Shown piece by piece: positions 50,891 to 58,538 of a DNA stretch of 64,000 bases. The notes under the pieces were generated by a model that was not told the DNA's origin, made no database searches, and worked only from the letters and a program-made list of their open reading frames with translations. The position numbers and the translations under genes were made by a program. Source of the stretch: Microlunatus lacustris (lineage in GTDB: Bacteria > Actinomycetota > Actinomycetes > Propionibacteriales > Propionibacteriaceae); contig BAAAJN010000010.1 in NCBI GenBank assembly GCA_039527025.1, positions 62,001 through 126,000 of the forward strand, in the 5' to 3' direction. Every line of letters starts with the position of its first letter. Position 1 is the stretch's first letter.

Positions 50891-52011
50891 CCGACACCTC
50901 CTCCCCAGCCCCGGCCGGCCCCGCGGCCGACCCCCGTCGGCTGACCTGCCCCTCCTGCGGAGCCGACGTCACCGACGCCGAGCGCTTCTGCGAGGCCTGC
51001 GGCGCCCCGCTCAGCCCCACGACCGAGGCCGTGGCCAGCACCGACGCCGGCGCCGAGGCCCCCGTCGAGCTCAGCCGCCCGGTCGGCGCGACCGCCGTCG
51101 ACCCGACCGCCGCTCCTCCGGCCGCCCCGACGTGCACCAGCTGCGGCGGCACGGTGGGCGAGGACGGCTACTGCACCACCTGCGGCACCAAGGCGCCCAG
51201 CCCCCGCGACCACTACGTCGAGCAGCCGGCGACCTGGGTGGCCGCCGTCTGCGACCGCGGCATCCGGCACCACCGCAACGAGGACGCCACCGCGGTCGCC
51301 GCCGACCCCGAGCCCGGCTCCCGCGCGGTGCTCGTGGTCTGCGACGGCGTCTCCACCTCCACCGACTCCGACGTGGCCGCCCTGGCCGGGGCCCGCAGCG
51401 CCCGGGACGTGCTGGTCGGCGCCCGGCCCACCGGGATGGGCGTCGCCGCCAGCCGGGCCGCGGCGCTGGCCCAGTCCCTCGGGGTCGCCTCGGCGCAGGC
51501 CAACGAGGCCGTCATCGCCAACACCGACCCCGACAGCGACAACGCCGCCTCCTGCACCTTCGCCGCCGCCGTGCTCGAGGGCGACCTCGTCGTCTTCGGC
51601 AGCGTCGGCGACAGCCGGGTCTACTGGCTGCCCGACGCCGGGGCCGGCGACCCCCTGCAGCTCAGCGTCGACGACTCGATGGCCCAGGTGCGGATCGAGA
51701 TGGGCGTCGACCGGGTGGAGGCCGAGAACGGCCCGCAGGCGCACGCGATCACCAAGTGGCTGGGCCGCGACAGCACCGACGTGGTGCCCCGCACCGGGTC
51801 CATCGCCCTGGGCGTACCCGGCTGGCTGATGGTCTGCTCCGACGGGCTGTGGAACTACTGCTCCGCCGCCGCCGACCTGCAGGCCCTGGTGGCTGCGACC
51901 TCGGCACGGACGGGGACCTCCCCCCTGCCGCTGGCCGAGGCGCTGGTCGCCTGGGCCAACGCCCAGGGCGGTCGCGACAACATCAGCGTCGCCCTCGCCC
52001 GGCACGCCTGA
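50887..52011 (+). CDS. PP2C-type protein phosphatase with two zinc ribbons
   Basis: 374 residues. Two CxxC-CxxC ribbons (Cys 21, 24, 35, 38 and Cys 83, 86, 96, 99) precede a PP2C domain with all metal-binding blocks: CDRGIRHHRNEDA, VVCDGVS, GSVGDSRVYW, CSDGLWNY and GGRDNISVAL. It would remove phosphate from Ser/Thr and is the natural opponent of PknG. The ATG overlaps the pknG stop. The zinc ribbons resemble those in the FHA protein at 54556. A hairpin of the dispersed repeat family covers its stop codon. Confidence 0.9.
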   Translation: MTDTSSPAPAGPAADPRRLTCPSCGADVTDAERFCEACGAPLSPTTEAVASTDAGAEAPVELSRPVGATAVDPTAAPPAAPTCTSCGGTVGEDGYCTTCGTKAPSPRDHYVEQPATWVAAVCDRGIRHHRNEDATAVAADPEPGSRAVLVVCDGVSTSTDSDVAALAGARSARDVLVGARPTGMGVAASRAAALAQSLGVASAQANEAVIANTDPDSDNAASCTFAAAVLEGDLVVFGSVGDSRVYWLPDAGAGDPLQLSVDDSMAQVRIEMGVDRVEAENGPQAHAITKWLGRDSTDVVPRTGSIALGVPGWLMVCSDGLWNYCSAAADLQALVAATSARTGTSPLPLAEALVAWANAQGGRDNISVALARHA

Positions 52012-52030
52012 GCCCTTCAACGGGCTCAGG
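52007..52030 (+). terminator. hairpin at the end of the pknG operon
   Basis: CCTGAGCCC and GGGCTCAGG pair around TTCAAC; the arm includes the PP2C stop codon. It is a short relative of the dispersed palindrome and probably terminates the operon. Confidence 0.6.
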
Positions 52031-52051
52031 GCACGGAGGCCACCGCCGCGG

Positions 52052-52086
52052 CCTGAGCCTGTCGAAGGCCGTTCGACGGGCTCAGG
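52052..52086. repeat. dispersed palindromic repeat, intergenic copy
   Basis: Arms CCTGAGCCTGTCGAAGG and GTTCGACGGGCTCAGG, near-perfect, between the convergent PP2C and M48 genes. Possibly a two-way terminator. Confidence 0.8.
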
Positions 52087-52095
52087 GCACAGCGC

Positions 52096-53142
52096 TCACG
52101 ACGGCGGGCGGTTCTGGCCCTGCCACCAGTCGCGGACCCGGTTGGCGGCGAACCCGCCCACCGAACCGACCGCCGCCCCGATCTTGCCGACGACGCTGAC
52201 CAGCGGGTCCGAGGAGCTGCTGAACGACTTCTGGTACGACGCCGCGGCCGCCCGGACGTCCTCGCTGATCGGGGCGCTCGCGTCGTCCTCGCGGCGCAGG
52301 TAGTCCCCGGCCAGGATGGCCCGGTACTCCCCGCCGGCCGCCCACTGCTGCAGCTCGGCGGCCCGGAGCGCGGCCATCGGGTGGGTCTGGCCCGAGATCT
52401 GCAGCAGCTTGAGCACCGAGTCGCGGACGTCGCCGCTGGACTGGTACTCCCGGGCCTGGTCGAGGAAGCCGGCGACGTCCATGTCGTCGGGGTGCAGCGC
52501 CCCGGCCAGGGCGGCGTGCACCTTGAGCGCGGCGGCCGGGTCCTGGGTGCAGAGCAGGCCGGCGCGGTCGGCTGACAGCTCGGCCTTGCGGTACCACTCG
52601 TGCAGGGCCAGCACGATGGCGCGCAGCCCCCACGCGCCCAGCGGAAGCCACTGCACGTTCGCCGAGATCGCCACCAGCTGGGTGAGCACCATCCGGTAGA
52701 GCCCGTGACCGGACAGCACGTGGCCGACCTCGTGGCCGATGACGAAGCGCATCCCGTCGGCGTCGAGCAGCTGCAGCATGCCGGTGGTGGTGACGATGAT
52801 CGGCCGGTCGGTGCCCAGCGTCATGGCGTCGGGGTGCGGGTCCTGGGTGACGTAGAGCTCGGGCACCCGCGGCAGGTCGAGGGCGGTGGCGCACTCGGTG
52901 ACCATCACGTGCAGCTCGGGGTACTGCCGGGCCGAGACCCGGACGGCGGTGGCCAGGTAGAGCAGCCGCTCGCTGCGCTCACCGACGGCGCCCAGCACCG
53001 CCTTGAGCACGGCGTCGAAGCCGGGGACGGCCCGCAGCGCCACCAGGGCGCCGCGGTCGGCGGGGTGCTCGTAGGCGCGGGGGCTGATGCCGGCGAAGCG
53101 GATCCGGCCCGGGCGCAGCTCACGGCTGGTGGCGTAGCTCAT
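52096..53142 (-). CDS. M48-family zinc metalloprotease
   Basis: 348 residues. HEVGH near residue 138 is the zinc site, with the third ligand Glu in AELSADRAGL near 188. The C-terminus has a Ser-rich linker and a short Gly/Val segment. M48 enzymes of the HtpX/Ste24 type cut membrane or misfolded proteins; clear transmembrane helices are not evident here, so attachment to the membrane is uncertain. It faces the other genes of the locus and is divergent from the VWA gene. TACGAT seven bases before the ATG suggests a leaderless mRNA. Confidence 0.85.
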   Translation of the reverse strand: MSYATSRELRPGRIRFAGISPRAYEHPADRGALVALRAVPGFDAVLKAVLGAVGERSERLLYLATAVRVSARQYPELHVMVTECATALDLPRVPELYVTQDPHPDAMTLGTDRPIIVTTTGMLQLLDADGMRFVIGHEVGHVLSGHGLYRMVLTQLVAISANVQWLPLGAWGLRAIVLALHEWYRKAELSADRAGLLCTQDPAAALKVHAALAGALHPDDMDVAGFLDQAREYQSSGDVRDSVLKLLQISGQTHPMAALRAAELQQWAAGGEYRAILAGDYLRREDDASAPISEDVRAAAASYQKSFSSSSDPLVSVVGKIGAAVGSVGGFAANRVRDWWQGQNRPPS

Positions 53143-53149
53143 GGCCGCG

Positions 53150-53155
53150 ATCGTA
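53150..53155 (-). promoter_or_regulatory. -10 box for the leaderless M48 gene
   Basis: TACGAT on the minus strand ends seven bases before the ATG at 53142. Confidence 0.45.
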
Positions 53156-53272
53156 GGCCGGACGCGGCTGCGGCGGGAGGTCCCGCACCGGCCTCCGGGG
53201 ACCCTCTCCCGGCATACTGAGGTCGACGAGCCGGACCGCGGTCCGGGACCGACCCCAGGAGGACCTCACCCG

Positions 53273-54559
53273 ATGGCCGAGTTCAGCGCCAGCGTCTACC
53301 AGAACGAGTTCCTGCCCGACGGCGGCACCGACGTCAACGCGATCGTCACGCTGACCTGCACCGGCGCCGGGGCGGCCGGCCAGACCGGAGGTGGGGACGC
53401 GGGCGAGATCATCATCGTCGACACCTCAGGCTCGATGGGGCGCACCAAGCTGGAGGCGGCGAAGATGGCGGCGGCCGCGGCGGTCGACCAGATCCTCGAC
53501 GGCACCTGGTTCGCCGTCGTCGCCGGCAGCCACCAGGCCTACCTGGCCTTCCCTCCCGTGCGCAGCGGCGCCGGCCTGGTCCGGATGGACGCCGGCGCCC
53601 GGCACGCCGCCCACCAGGCCATCGCCCAGTTCCGATCCGACGGCGGCACCGCGATGGGCACCTGGCTGACCCTGGCCGGCCGGCTCTTCGACTCGGTGCC
53701 GGCACTGGCGCAGCGGCACGCGATCCTGCTCACCGACGGCGAGAACCACAACGAGACGCCCGAGCAGCTGAGCACCGCCATCGCCGGCGTCACCGGCCGC
53801 TTCCAGTGCGACTGCCGCGGGGTCGGCGTCGACTGGCAGGTGGCCGAGGTCCGGCGGATCGCCCAGGCCCTGCTCGGCACCGTCGACATCATCCCCGACG
53901 CCGCCCTCATGCAGCAGGTCTTCGCCGAGCTGATGCAGCGCTCGATGGCCCGTGGGGTCGCCCAGGCCTCGCTGCGGGTCTGGGCGCCGCAGGGGGCGGA
54001 GGTGCTGTTCGTCCGGCAGGTCGCCCCGACGGTGGAGGACCTGTCGGCCCGGCGGACCGCCGTCAACGCCCTGACCTCGGCCTTCCCCACCGGCTCCTGG
54101 GGCGACGAGTCCCGCGACTACCACGTCAGCGTGCGGCTCTCGGCGAAGGCGATCGGCCAGGAGCAGCTGGCCTCCCGGGTGCAGCTGGTGGTCGGTGACC
54201 AGGTCGTCGCCCAGGGCCTGGTCAAGGCGCGATGGTCCGACGACGACAGCCTCACCACCCGGATCAACCCGGAGGTCGCGCACTACACCGGTCAGACCGA
54301 GCTGGCCGAGGCCATCCAGGACGGCCTGGCGGCGAAGGCCGCCGGGGACGAGGGGACGGCGACCACCAAGCTGGGCCGGGCCGTCCAGCTGGCCGCCGCC
54401 ACCGGCAACGCGGAGGCGACCAGCCGGCTGCGCAAGGTCGTGGACATCGACGACCCCGACACCGGCACCGTGCGGCTCCGTCGCGCCGTGGACAAGGCCG
54501 ACGAGATGGCCCTGGACACCGCCTCCACCAAGACCACCCGCGTCCGGGCCCAGGGATGA
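53273..54559 (+). CDS. VWA-domain protein with MIDAS motif
   Basis: 428 residues. A von Willebrand A domain shows the metal-binding DTSGSMG near residue 50, the Thr of GGTAMGTW near 125 and the Asp of LLTDGENHNE near 155. A β-rich middle part and a C-terminal helical tail follow. There is no signal peptide. VWA proteins often assemble with AAA+ ATPases; such an ATPase lies in the adjacent operon. It overlaps the FHA gene by four bases (ATGA). Confidence 0.85.
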   Translation: MAEFSASVYQNEFLPDGGTDVNAIVTLTCTGAGAAGQTGGGDAGEIIIVDTSGSMGRTKLEAAKMAAAAAVDQILDGTWFAVVAGSHQAYLAFPPVRSGAGLVRMDAGARHAAHQAIAQFRSDGGTAMGTWLTLAGRLFDSVPALAQRHAILLTDGENHNETPEQLSTAIAGVTGRFQCDCRGVGVDWQVAEVRRIAQALLGTVDIIPDAALMQQVFAELMQRSMARGVAQASLRVWAPQGAEVLFVRQVAPTVEDLSARRTAVNALTSAFPTGSWGDESRDYHVSVRLSAKAIGQEQLASRVQLVVGDQVVAQGLVKARWSDDDSLTTRINPEVAHYTGQTELAEAIQDGLAAKAAGDEGTATTKLGRAVQLAAATGNAEATSRLRKVVDIDDPDTGTVRLRRAVDKADEMALDTASTKTTRVRAQG

Positions 54560-55359
54560 GCGCCGTCTGCCCGGCGGGGCACCAGACCGTCGCCGCCGAC
54601 TACTGCGACGTCTGCGGGTTGCCGGTGAACGCCGACGCGGCCGGCCCGGGCGCCGGACCGGCGTCGATCCGCGACGCGCCGACGGGCTCGCGGGTGCCGG
54701 TCTCCACCTCGGCTCCCGGCGCCGCCCAGTCCTGCCCGCACTGCAGCGCCCCCAACCCCGAGGACGCGCTGTTCTGCGAGGCGTGCGGCTACGACTTCAC
54801 CACCGGGAGCATGCCTCGCCCGCTGAGCCCGCCCGACGCCGCCCCCGAGGCCCCGCCGGCCCCTCTGGCCCCTCCGGAGGCCGAGACGGACGCGGCCCCG
54901 ACCGCCGCTCCCCGCCACCTCGTCGACACCGCGGGGGGCTCCGCGTTCGCCTGGGTGGTGGAGATCTGGGTCGACCCGTCCTGGTACCAGGCCCAGGAGA
55001 GCCCCGACCCGCTGCCCTCGGCCGGGCTGCCCGTGGTGCGGCCGCTGCGTGGGAAGTCGCTGCTGGTCGGCCGGGTGTCCCGGAGCCGCAACATCCACCC
55101 CGACGTCGACTGCGGCACCGACTCCGGCGTCAGCCGCCGGCAGTGCCAGCTGACCACCGACGGCAGCCGCTGGTGGGTCGAGGACCTCGACTCGGCCAAC
55201 GGCACCTTCGTCGGCCCGGCCAGCGGTGCGCTGCCCGAGGACCCGGTCCCGGTCGGCAGCCGGCACGAGCTCAAGCCCGACGACCGGGTCTACGTCGGCG
55301 CCTGGACCCGGCTGGCGCTGCGCCCGGCGACCGAGGATGAGCTCGCGACGCTGCGCTGA
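54556..55359 (+). CDS. zinc-ribbon FHA-domain protein
   Basis: 267 residues. Two N-terminal cysteine clusters (Cys 5, 17, 20 with a His near 9; Cys 60, 63, 74, 77), a Pro-rich linker and a C-terminal FHA domain with LLVGRVSRSRN, GVSRRQCQL and LDSANGTFVG, which keep the Arg, Ser and Asn that bind phosphothreonine. FHA proteins read kinase output; in mycobacteria the FHA protein GarA is the PknG target. It lacks an obvious GarA-like ETTS site, so it is an analogue at most. The first zinc cluster (DYCDVCG) resembles those in the PknG protein. Confidence 0.87.
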   Translation: MSAVCPAGHQTVAADYCDVCGLPVNADAAGPGAGPASIRDAPTGSRVPVSTSAPGAAQSCPHCSAPNPEDALFCEACGYDFTTGSMPRPLSPPDAAPEAPPAPLAPPEAETDAAPTAAPRHLVDTAGGSAFAWVVEIWVDPSWYQAQESPDPLPSAGLPVVRPLRGKSLLVGRVSRSRNIHPDVDCGTDSGVSRRQCQLTTDGSRWWVEDLDSANGTFVGPASGALPEDPVPVGSRHELKPDDRVYVGAWTRLALRPATEDELATLR

Positions 55360-55517
55360 GCCGCCGAGGACGAAGGTGCCACGTCCGGCGGGGCCACGCT
55401 GTCGGCGAACACCGCGCCGGTGCCGCGGTGCCGTGTGGCACGGTGGAGGCGAACGCGCTGACCTGCGCGACCCGGGCACGTCCGGGCCGAGGAGGCAGCA
55501 GGACAACAGGAGGATCT

Positions 55518-55742
55518 GTGGAGATCAAGGTCGGTATCCAGCACGTCAACCGTGAGGTCGTGGTGGAGACCACCGAGACGGCCGCTGACGTCGAGCGCGC
55601 CTTCAGCGACGCCGTCGAGAACGCGGGCGTCTTCACCCTCGCCGATGAGCGCGGCCGCAAGGTGCTCATCCCTTCGTCGAAGATCGCCTACGTCGACCTC
55701 GGCGAGGAGCACGCCCGCAAGGTGGGTTTCGGCACGCTCTGA
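55518..55742 (+). CDS. DUF3107 protein (TB9.4-like)
   Basis: 74 residues, the typical size, starting MEIKVGIQHVNREVVVET with the C-terminal KIAYVDLGEEHARKVGFG. AGGAGG lies five bases before the GTG. The M. tuberculosis relative is Rv3208A (TB9.4), directly after the TetR gene Rv3208. Its function is unknown. The 157 bases before it (55360-55517) hold short GC hairpins such as GTGCCGTGTGGCAC but no gene. Confidence 0.88.
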   Translation: MEIKVGIQHVNREVVVETTETAADVERAFSDAVENAGVFTLADERGRKVLIPSSKIAYVDLGEEHARKVGFGTL

Positions 55743-55769
55743 GCGAACGCGGCTGAGCACCCCCCGTGC

Positions 55770-55804
55770 CCTGAGCCTGTCGAAGGGCCTTCGACAAGCT
55801 CAGG
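55770..55804. repeat. dispersed palindromic repeat after DUF3107
   Basis: Arms CCTGAGCCTGTCGAAGG and CCTTCGACAAGCTCAGG pair with one G-T wobble, between convergent genes. It may act as a terminator for both. Confidence 0.8.
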
Positions 55805-55882
55805 CCGCGGGGGTCGACAAGCTCAGGCCGCGGGGGTCGACGAGCTCAGGCCGCGGGGGTCGACGAGCCCAGGCCGCGCTGG
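55791..55882. repeat. four tandem 23-bp repeats
   Basis: Units beginning TCGACAAGCTCAGGCCGCG start at 55791, 55814, 55837 and 55860. The first two are identical, the third has one change, the fourth is more diverged. They extend one arm of the palindrome at 55770-55804, so they probably arose by slippage or repeated duplication of it. Confidence 0.85.
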
Positions 55883-55885
55883 GCC

Positions 55886-56572
55886 TCAGGACTGCAGGCC
55901 CAGCGTCGCCATCCGGCGCGTGTGGTTCTCCACCAACCGGGAGAACATCCGGCTGACCGCCGCCAGGTCCAGCCCGGGCCGGTCGACGGTTCCGGTCAGC
56001 AGACTGGTCAGGGCGTCCCGGTCGGCGGCGACCCGCTGGGCCTGGCTCAGCGCCTCGCCCACCAGCCGGCGTCCCCACAGGGCCAACCGGCCCCCGACCT
56101 TCGGGTCGTTCTCGATCGCGGAGCGCACCCGGCCCACCACGAAGTCGGCGTGCCCGCTGTCGGCCAGCACCTCGTGCACCAGGGCGCGGGTGTCGGCGTC
56201 CACGAAGGCCGCCACCTCGCGGTAGAAGTCGGCGGCGATCCCGTCGCCCACGTAGGCCTTGACCAGGCCCTCCAACCAGTCCTTCGGCCGGGTGTGCTCG
56301 TGGAAGCCGTTGAACGGCTCGTGGAAGGGCCGCATGGCCGCCATCACGTCCACGTCGAACTCGGCCAGCCGGCTGCGGATCCGACCGAAGTGGTCGACCT
56401 GCCGTCCAGCCATCGTCGCCAGCTGCACCTTGTCGGCCAGCGTCGGCGCCATCCGCGCGTCCTCGGCCAGCCGGTCGAACGCGGTCAGCGCGCCGTAGGC
56501 CAGCAGCCCCAGCAGGTCGAGAGCACCCGCTCGGTACGCCTCATCCGGTCCCGCTCCCGCGTCCTCGTCCAC
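55886..56572 (-). CDS. ferritin-like fold protein (Rv3210c-like)
   Basis: 228 residues, helical, with candidate metal ligands Glu and His in LAEFDVDVMAAMRPFHEPFNGFHEHT (shown only in part by position, about residues 68-93) and the KDWLEGLVKAYVGDGIAADF block. It matches the ferritin-like / MiaE-type family next to rhlE in mycobacteria. The activity is unknown. TAGGCT six bases before the GTG indicates a leaderless mRNA. Confidence 0.8.
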   Translation of the reverse strand: MDEDAGAGPDEAYRAGALDLLGLLAYGALTAFDRLAEDARMAPTLADKVQLATMAGRQVDHFGRIRSRLAEFDVDVMAAMRPFHEPFNGFHEHTRPKDWLEGLVKAYVGDGIAADFYREVAAFVDADTRALVHEVLADSGHADFVVGRVRSAIENDPKVGGRLALWGRRLVGEALSQAQRVAADRDALTSLLTGTVDRPGLDLAAVSRMFSRLVENHTRRMATLGLQS

Positions 56573-56578
56573 GTCGGC

Positions 56579-56584
56579 AGCCTA
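56579..56584 (-). promoter_or_regulatory. -10 box for the leaderless ferritin-like gene
   Basis: TAGGCT on the minus strand ends six bases before the GTG at 56572. Confidence 0.5.
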
Positions 56585-56600
56585 GCCAGCGCGCCGCTCA

Positions 56601-56656
56601 TTCGGTTGCAGGGCCGTCCGGGGCTAGAATGAGGCCCGTACGCATCAGGTGATGCG
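56601..56656 (+). promoter_or_regulatory. rhlE promoter and leader hairpin
   Basis: TTCGGT (56601-56606) and the good -10 box TAGAAT (56625-56630) are 18 bases apart. A palindrome CGCATCAGGTGATGCG (56641-56656) begins about where the RNA should start, giving a 5' hairpin. Confidence 0.5.
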
Positions 56657-56719
56657 TCCCTGGTAAGACGTCCGTGCTCCTCGACGCGCCGCTCGGAAGC
56701 GGCGCGAGAGGCATCGGCG

Positions 56720-58486
56720 GTGAGCGCCGCACCGGCGCGCAGCGACCCTGACGGGTCGGGTCGCGCGACGCGGACCCCGCTCCTCGCAGGACGAGCCCAC
56801 CGGGTCATCCCAAGTTCCGCGCACGCGAAGGCGACCATCCTGACCAGCGACAGCACCGAGACGCCCACGACGGCGTCCCCCGCCCCCGAGTCCCCCACCC
56901 CCCTGAACACCGACGACGCCCTGGCGGCGGCTTCGCCCGCGGTCGACCACGACACCATGGCCGATCCTGACGCGGCGGAGACGCCCGCCGAGGAGCTCCC
57001 CACCCCGGTCCCGCAGACCTTCCGCGACCTCGGCGTCATCGACACCATCGCCGACGCGCTCGATGCGGTCGGCATCAGCAACCCGTTCCCCATCCAGGCG
57101 ATGGCCATCCCGATCGCCCTGACCGGCACCGACATGATCGGCCAGGCGCGCACCGGCACCGGCAAGACGCTGGCCTTCGGCATCCCGCTGCTGCAGCGGG
57201 TCGTCGCCCCTGGCGACCGCGACTTCGCGGCCCAGGCCAAGCCGGGCGCCCCGCAGGCGCTCGTCGTCGCCCCCACCCGTGAGCTCGCCAGCCAGGTCAG
57301 CAAGGACCTGGGCGTGGCCGCTGCGCAGCGCGGCGCCCGCGTCGTCACCCTGTACGGCGGGATGGGCTACGAGCCGCAGCTCGACGCGCTCGCCGCGGGC
57401 GTCGAGGTCGTCGTCGGCACCCCCGGCCGGCTCCTCGACCTCGCCGACCGCCGGGCGCTGGACCTCAGCCACATCAAGGTGCTGGTGCTGGACGAGGCCG
57501 ACGAGATGTTGGACCTGGGCTTCCTGCCCGACGTCGAGCGGATCTTGGCCAAGACCCCGGAGCTGCGGCAGACGATGCTGTTCTCGGCCACCATGCCGTC
57601 GGCCATCGTCACCCTGGCGCGCCGCCACCTGCGGCACCCGGTGAACATCCGCGCCGAGTCCGCGGAGGACTCGACCACCGTGCCGGCCACGGCGCAGTTC
57701 GTGTACCAGGCGCACGACCTCGACAAGCCCGAGGTCGTCGCCCGCATCCTGCAGGCCGAGAACCGCAACCGGGTGATGATCTTCTGCCGCACCAAGCGCT
57801 CGGCGCAGCGGGTGTCGGACGACCTGGCCGAGCGCGGCTTCAACGCCACCTCCATCCACGGCGACCTGTCCCAGGTGCTGCGGGAGAAGGCGCTCAAGCG
57901 GTTCCGCGGCGGTGAGGCCGACGTGCTGGTGGCCACCGACGTCGCCGCCCGTGGCATCGACGTCACCGATGTCACCCACGTCATCAACTACGAGTGCCCC
58001 GAGGACGACAAGACCTACGTGCACCGGATCGGTCGCACCGGCCGGGCCGGCGCCTCGGGCATCGCCATCACCTTCGTGGACTGGGCCGACCAGACCCGGT
58101 GGAAGGTCATCAACAACACCCTGGGCCTGCCGTTCCCCGAGCCCCAGGAGACCTACTCGACCTCGGAGCACCTGTTCCACGACCTCGGCATCGACCCGGC
58201 CGCCAAGGGCCGGATCGTGGAGCCCAAGGCCGAGGAGCACGTCGCGGGCCCGTCGTGGGAGGAGCGCCGCAGCAAGCGGAAGTCCGCCCCGCGGGAGCGT
58301 CGGCGCACCCGCAACGGCGCCAGCGAGGGGTCCGAGGCCGCACCCAAGCCGGCCCGCGTCACCGAGCCGGTCGTGCACGCGGCCGTCGAGCCTGACGGGT
58401 CTGCCGCGGGCACCGCGGGCGACGCCCCCCGCCGCCGGCGTCGTCGTCGTCGCTCCGGCAGCGCGGCCGAGGCCAGCGCCGGCTGA
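56720..58486 (+). CDS. rhlE: DEAD-box RNA helicase (RhlE type)
   Basis: 588 residues from the GTG at 56720; an ATG at 56957 is an alternative, though the reading between them looks coding. All helicase motifs are present: ARTGTGKT, PTRELASQV, TPGR, DEAD (VLDEADEML), SAT, HGDLSQ, ARGIDV and HRIGRTGR. The C-terminal tail is basic (RRRRRRR near the end), suited to RNA binding. RhlE-type proteins remodel RNA and ribosome assembly intermediates, often in the cold. Synteny with Rv3211 supports the name. Confidence 0.9.
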   Translation: MSAAPARSDPDGSGRATRTPLLAGRAHRVIPSSAHAKATILTSDSTETPTTASPAPESPTPLNTDDALAAASPAVDHDTMADPDAAETPAEELPTPVPQTFRDLGVIDTIADALDAVGISNPFPIQAMAIPIALTGTDMIGQARTGTGKTLAFGIPLLQRVVAPGDRDFAAQAKPGAPQALVVAPTRELASQVSKDLGVAAAQRGARVVTLYGGMGYEPQLDALAAGVEVVVGTPGRLLDLADRRALDLSHIKVLVLDEADEMLDLGFLPDVERILAKTPELRQTMLFSATMPSAIVTLARRHLRHPVNIRAESAEDSTTVPATAQFVYQAHDLDKPEVVARILQAENRNRVMIFCRTKRSAQRVSDDLAERGFNATSIHGDLSQVLREKALKRFRGGEADVLVATDVAARGIDVTDVTHVINYECPEDDKTYVHRIGRTGRAGASGIAITFVDWADQTRWKVINNTLGLPFPEPQETYSTSEHLFHDLGIDPAAKGRIVEPKAEEHVAGPSWEERRSKRKSAPRERRRTRNGASEGSEAAPKPARVTEPVVHAAVEPDGSAAGTAGDAPRRRRRRRRSGSAAEASAG

Positions 58487-58508
58487 GCGACCCTCCCTGC
58501 AGCAGCAC

Positions 58509-58538
58509 CGGGCTCGTCCGCATCAGCGGGCGAGCCCG
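58509..58538. terminator. two-way terminator between rhlE and the sortase gene
   Basis: A 13-bp stem (CGGGCTCGTCCGC with GCGGGCGAGCCCG, one wobble) and an ATCA loop lie between the convergent genes and cover the sortase stop codon. Confidence 0.7.

Noticed and set aside
55791..55882. CRISPR array
   Set aside because: The 23-bp units are directly adjacent without spacers and there are no cas genes.
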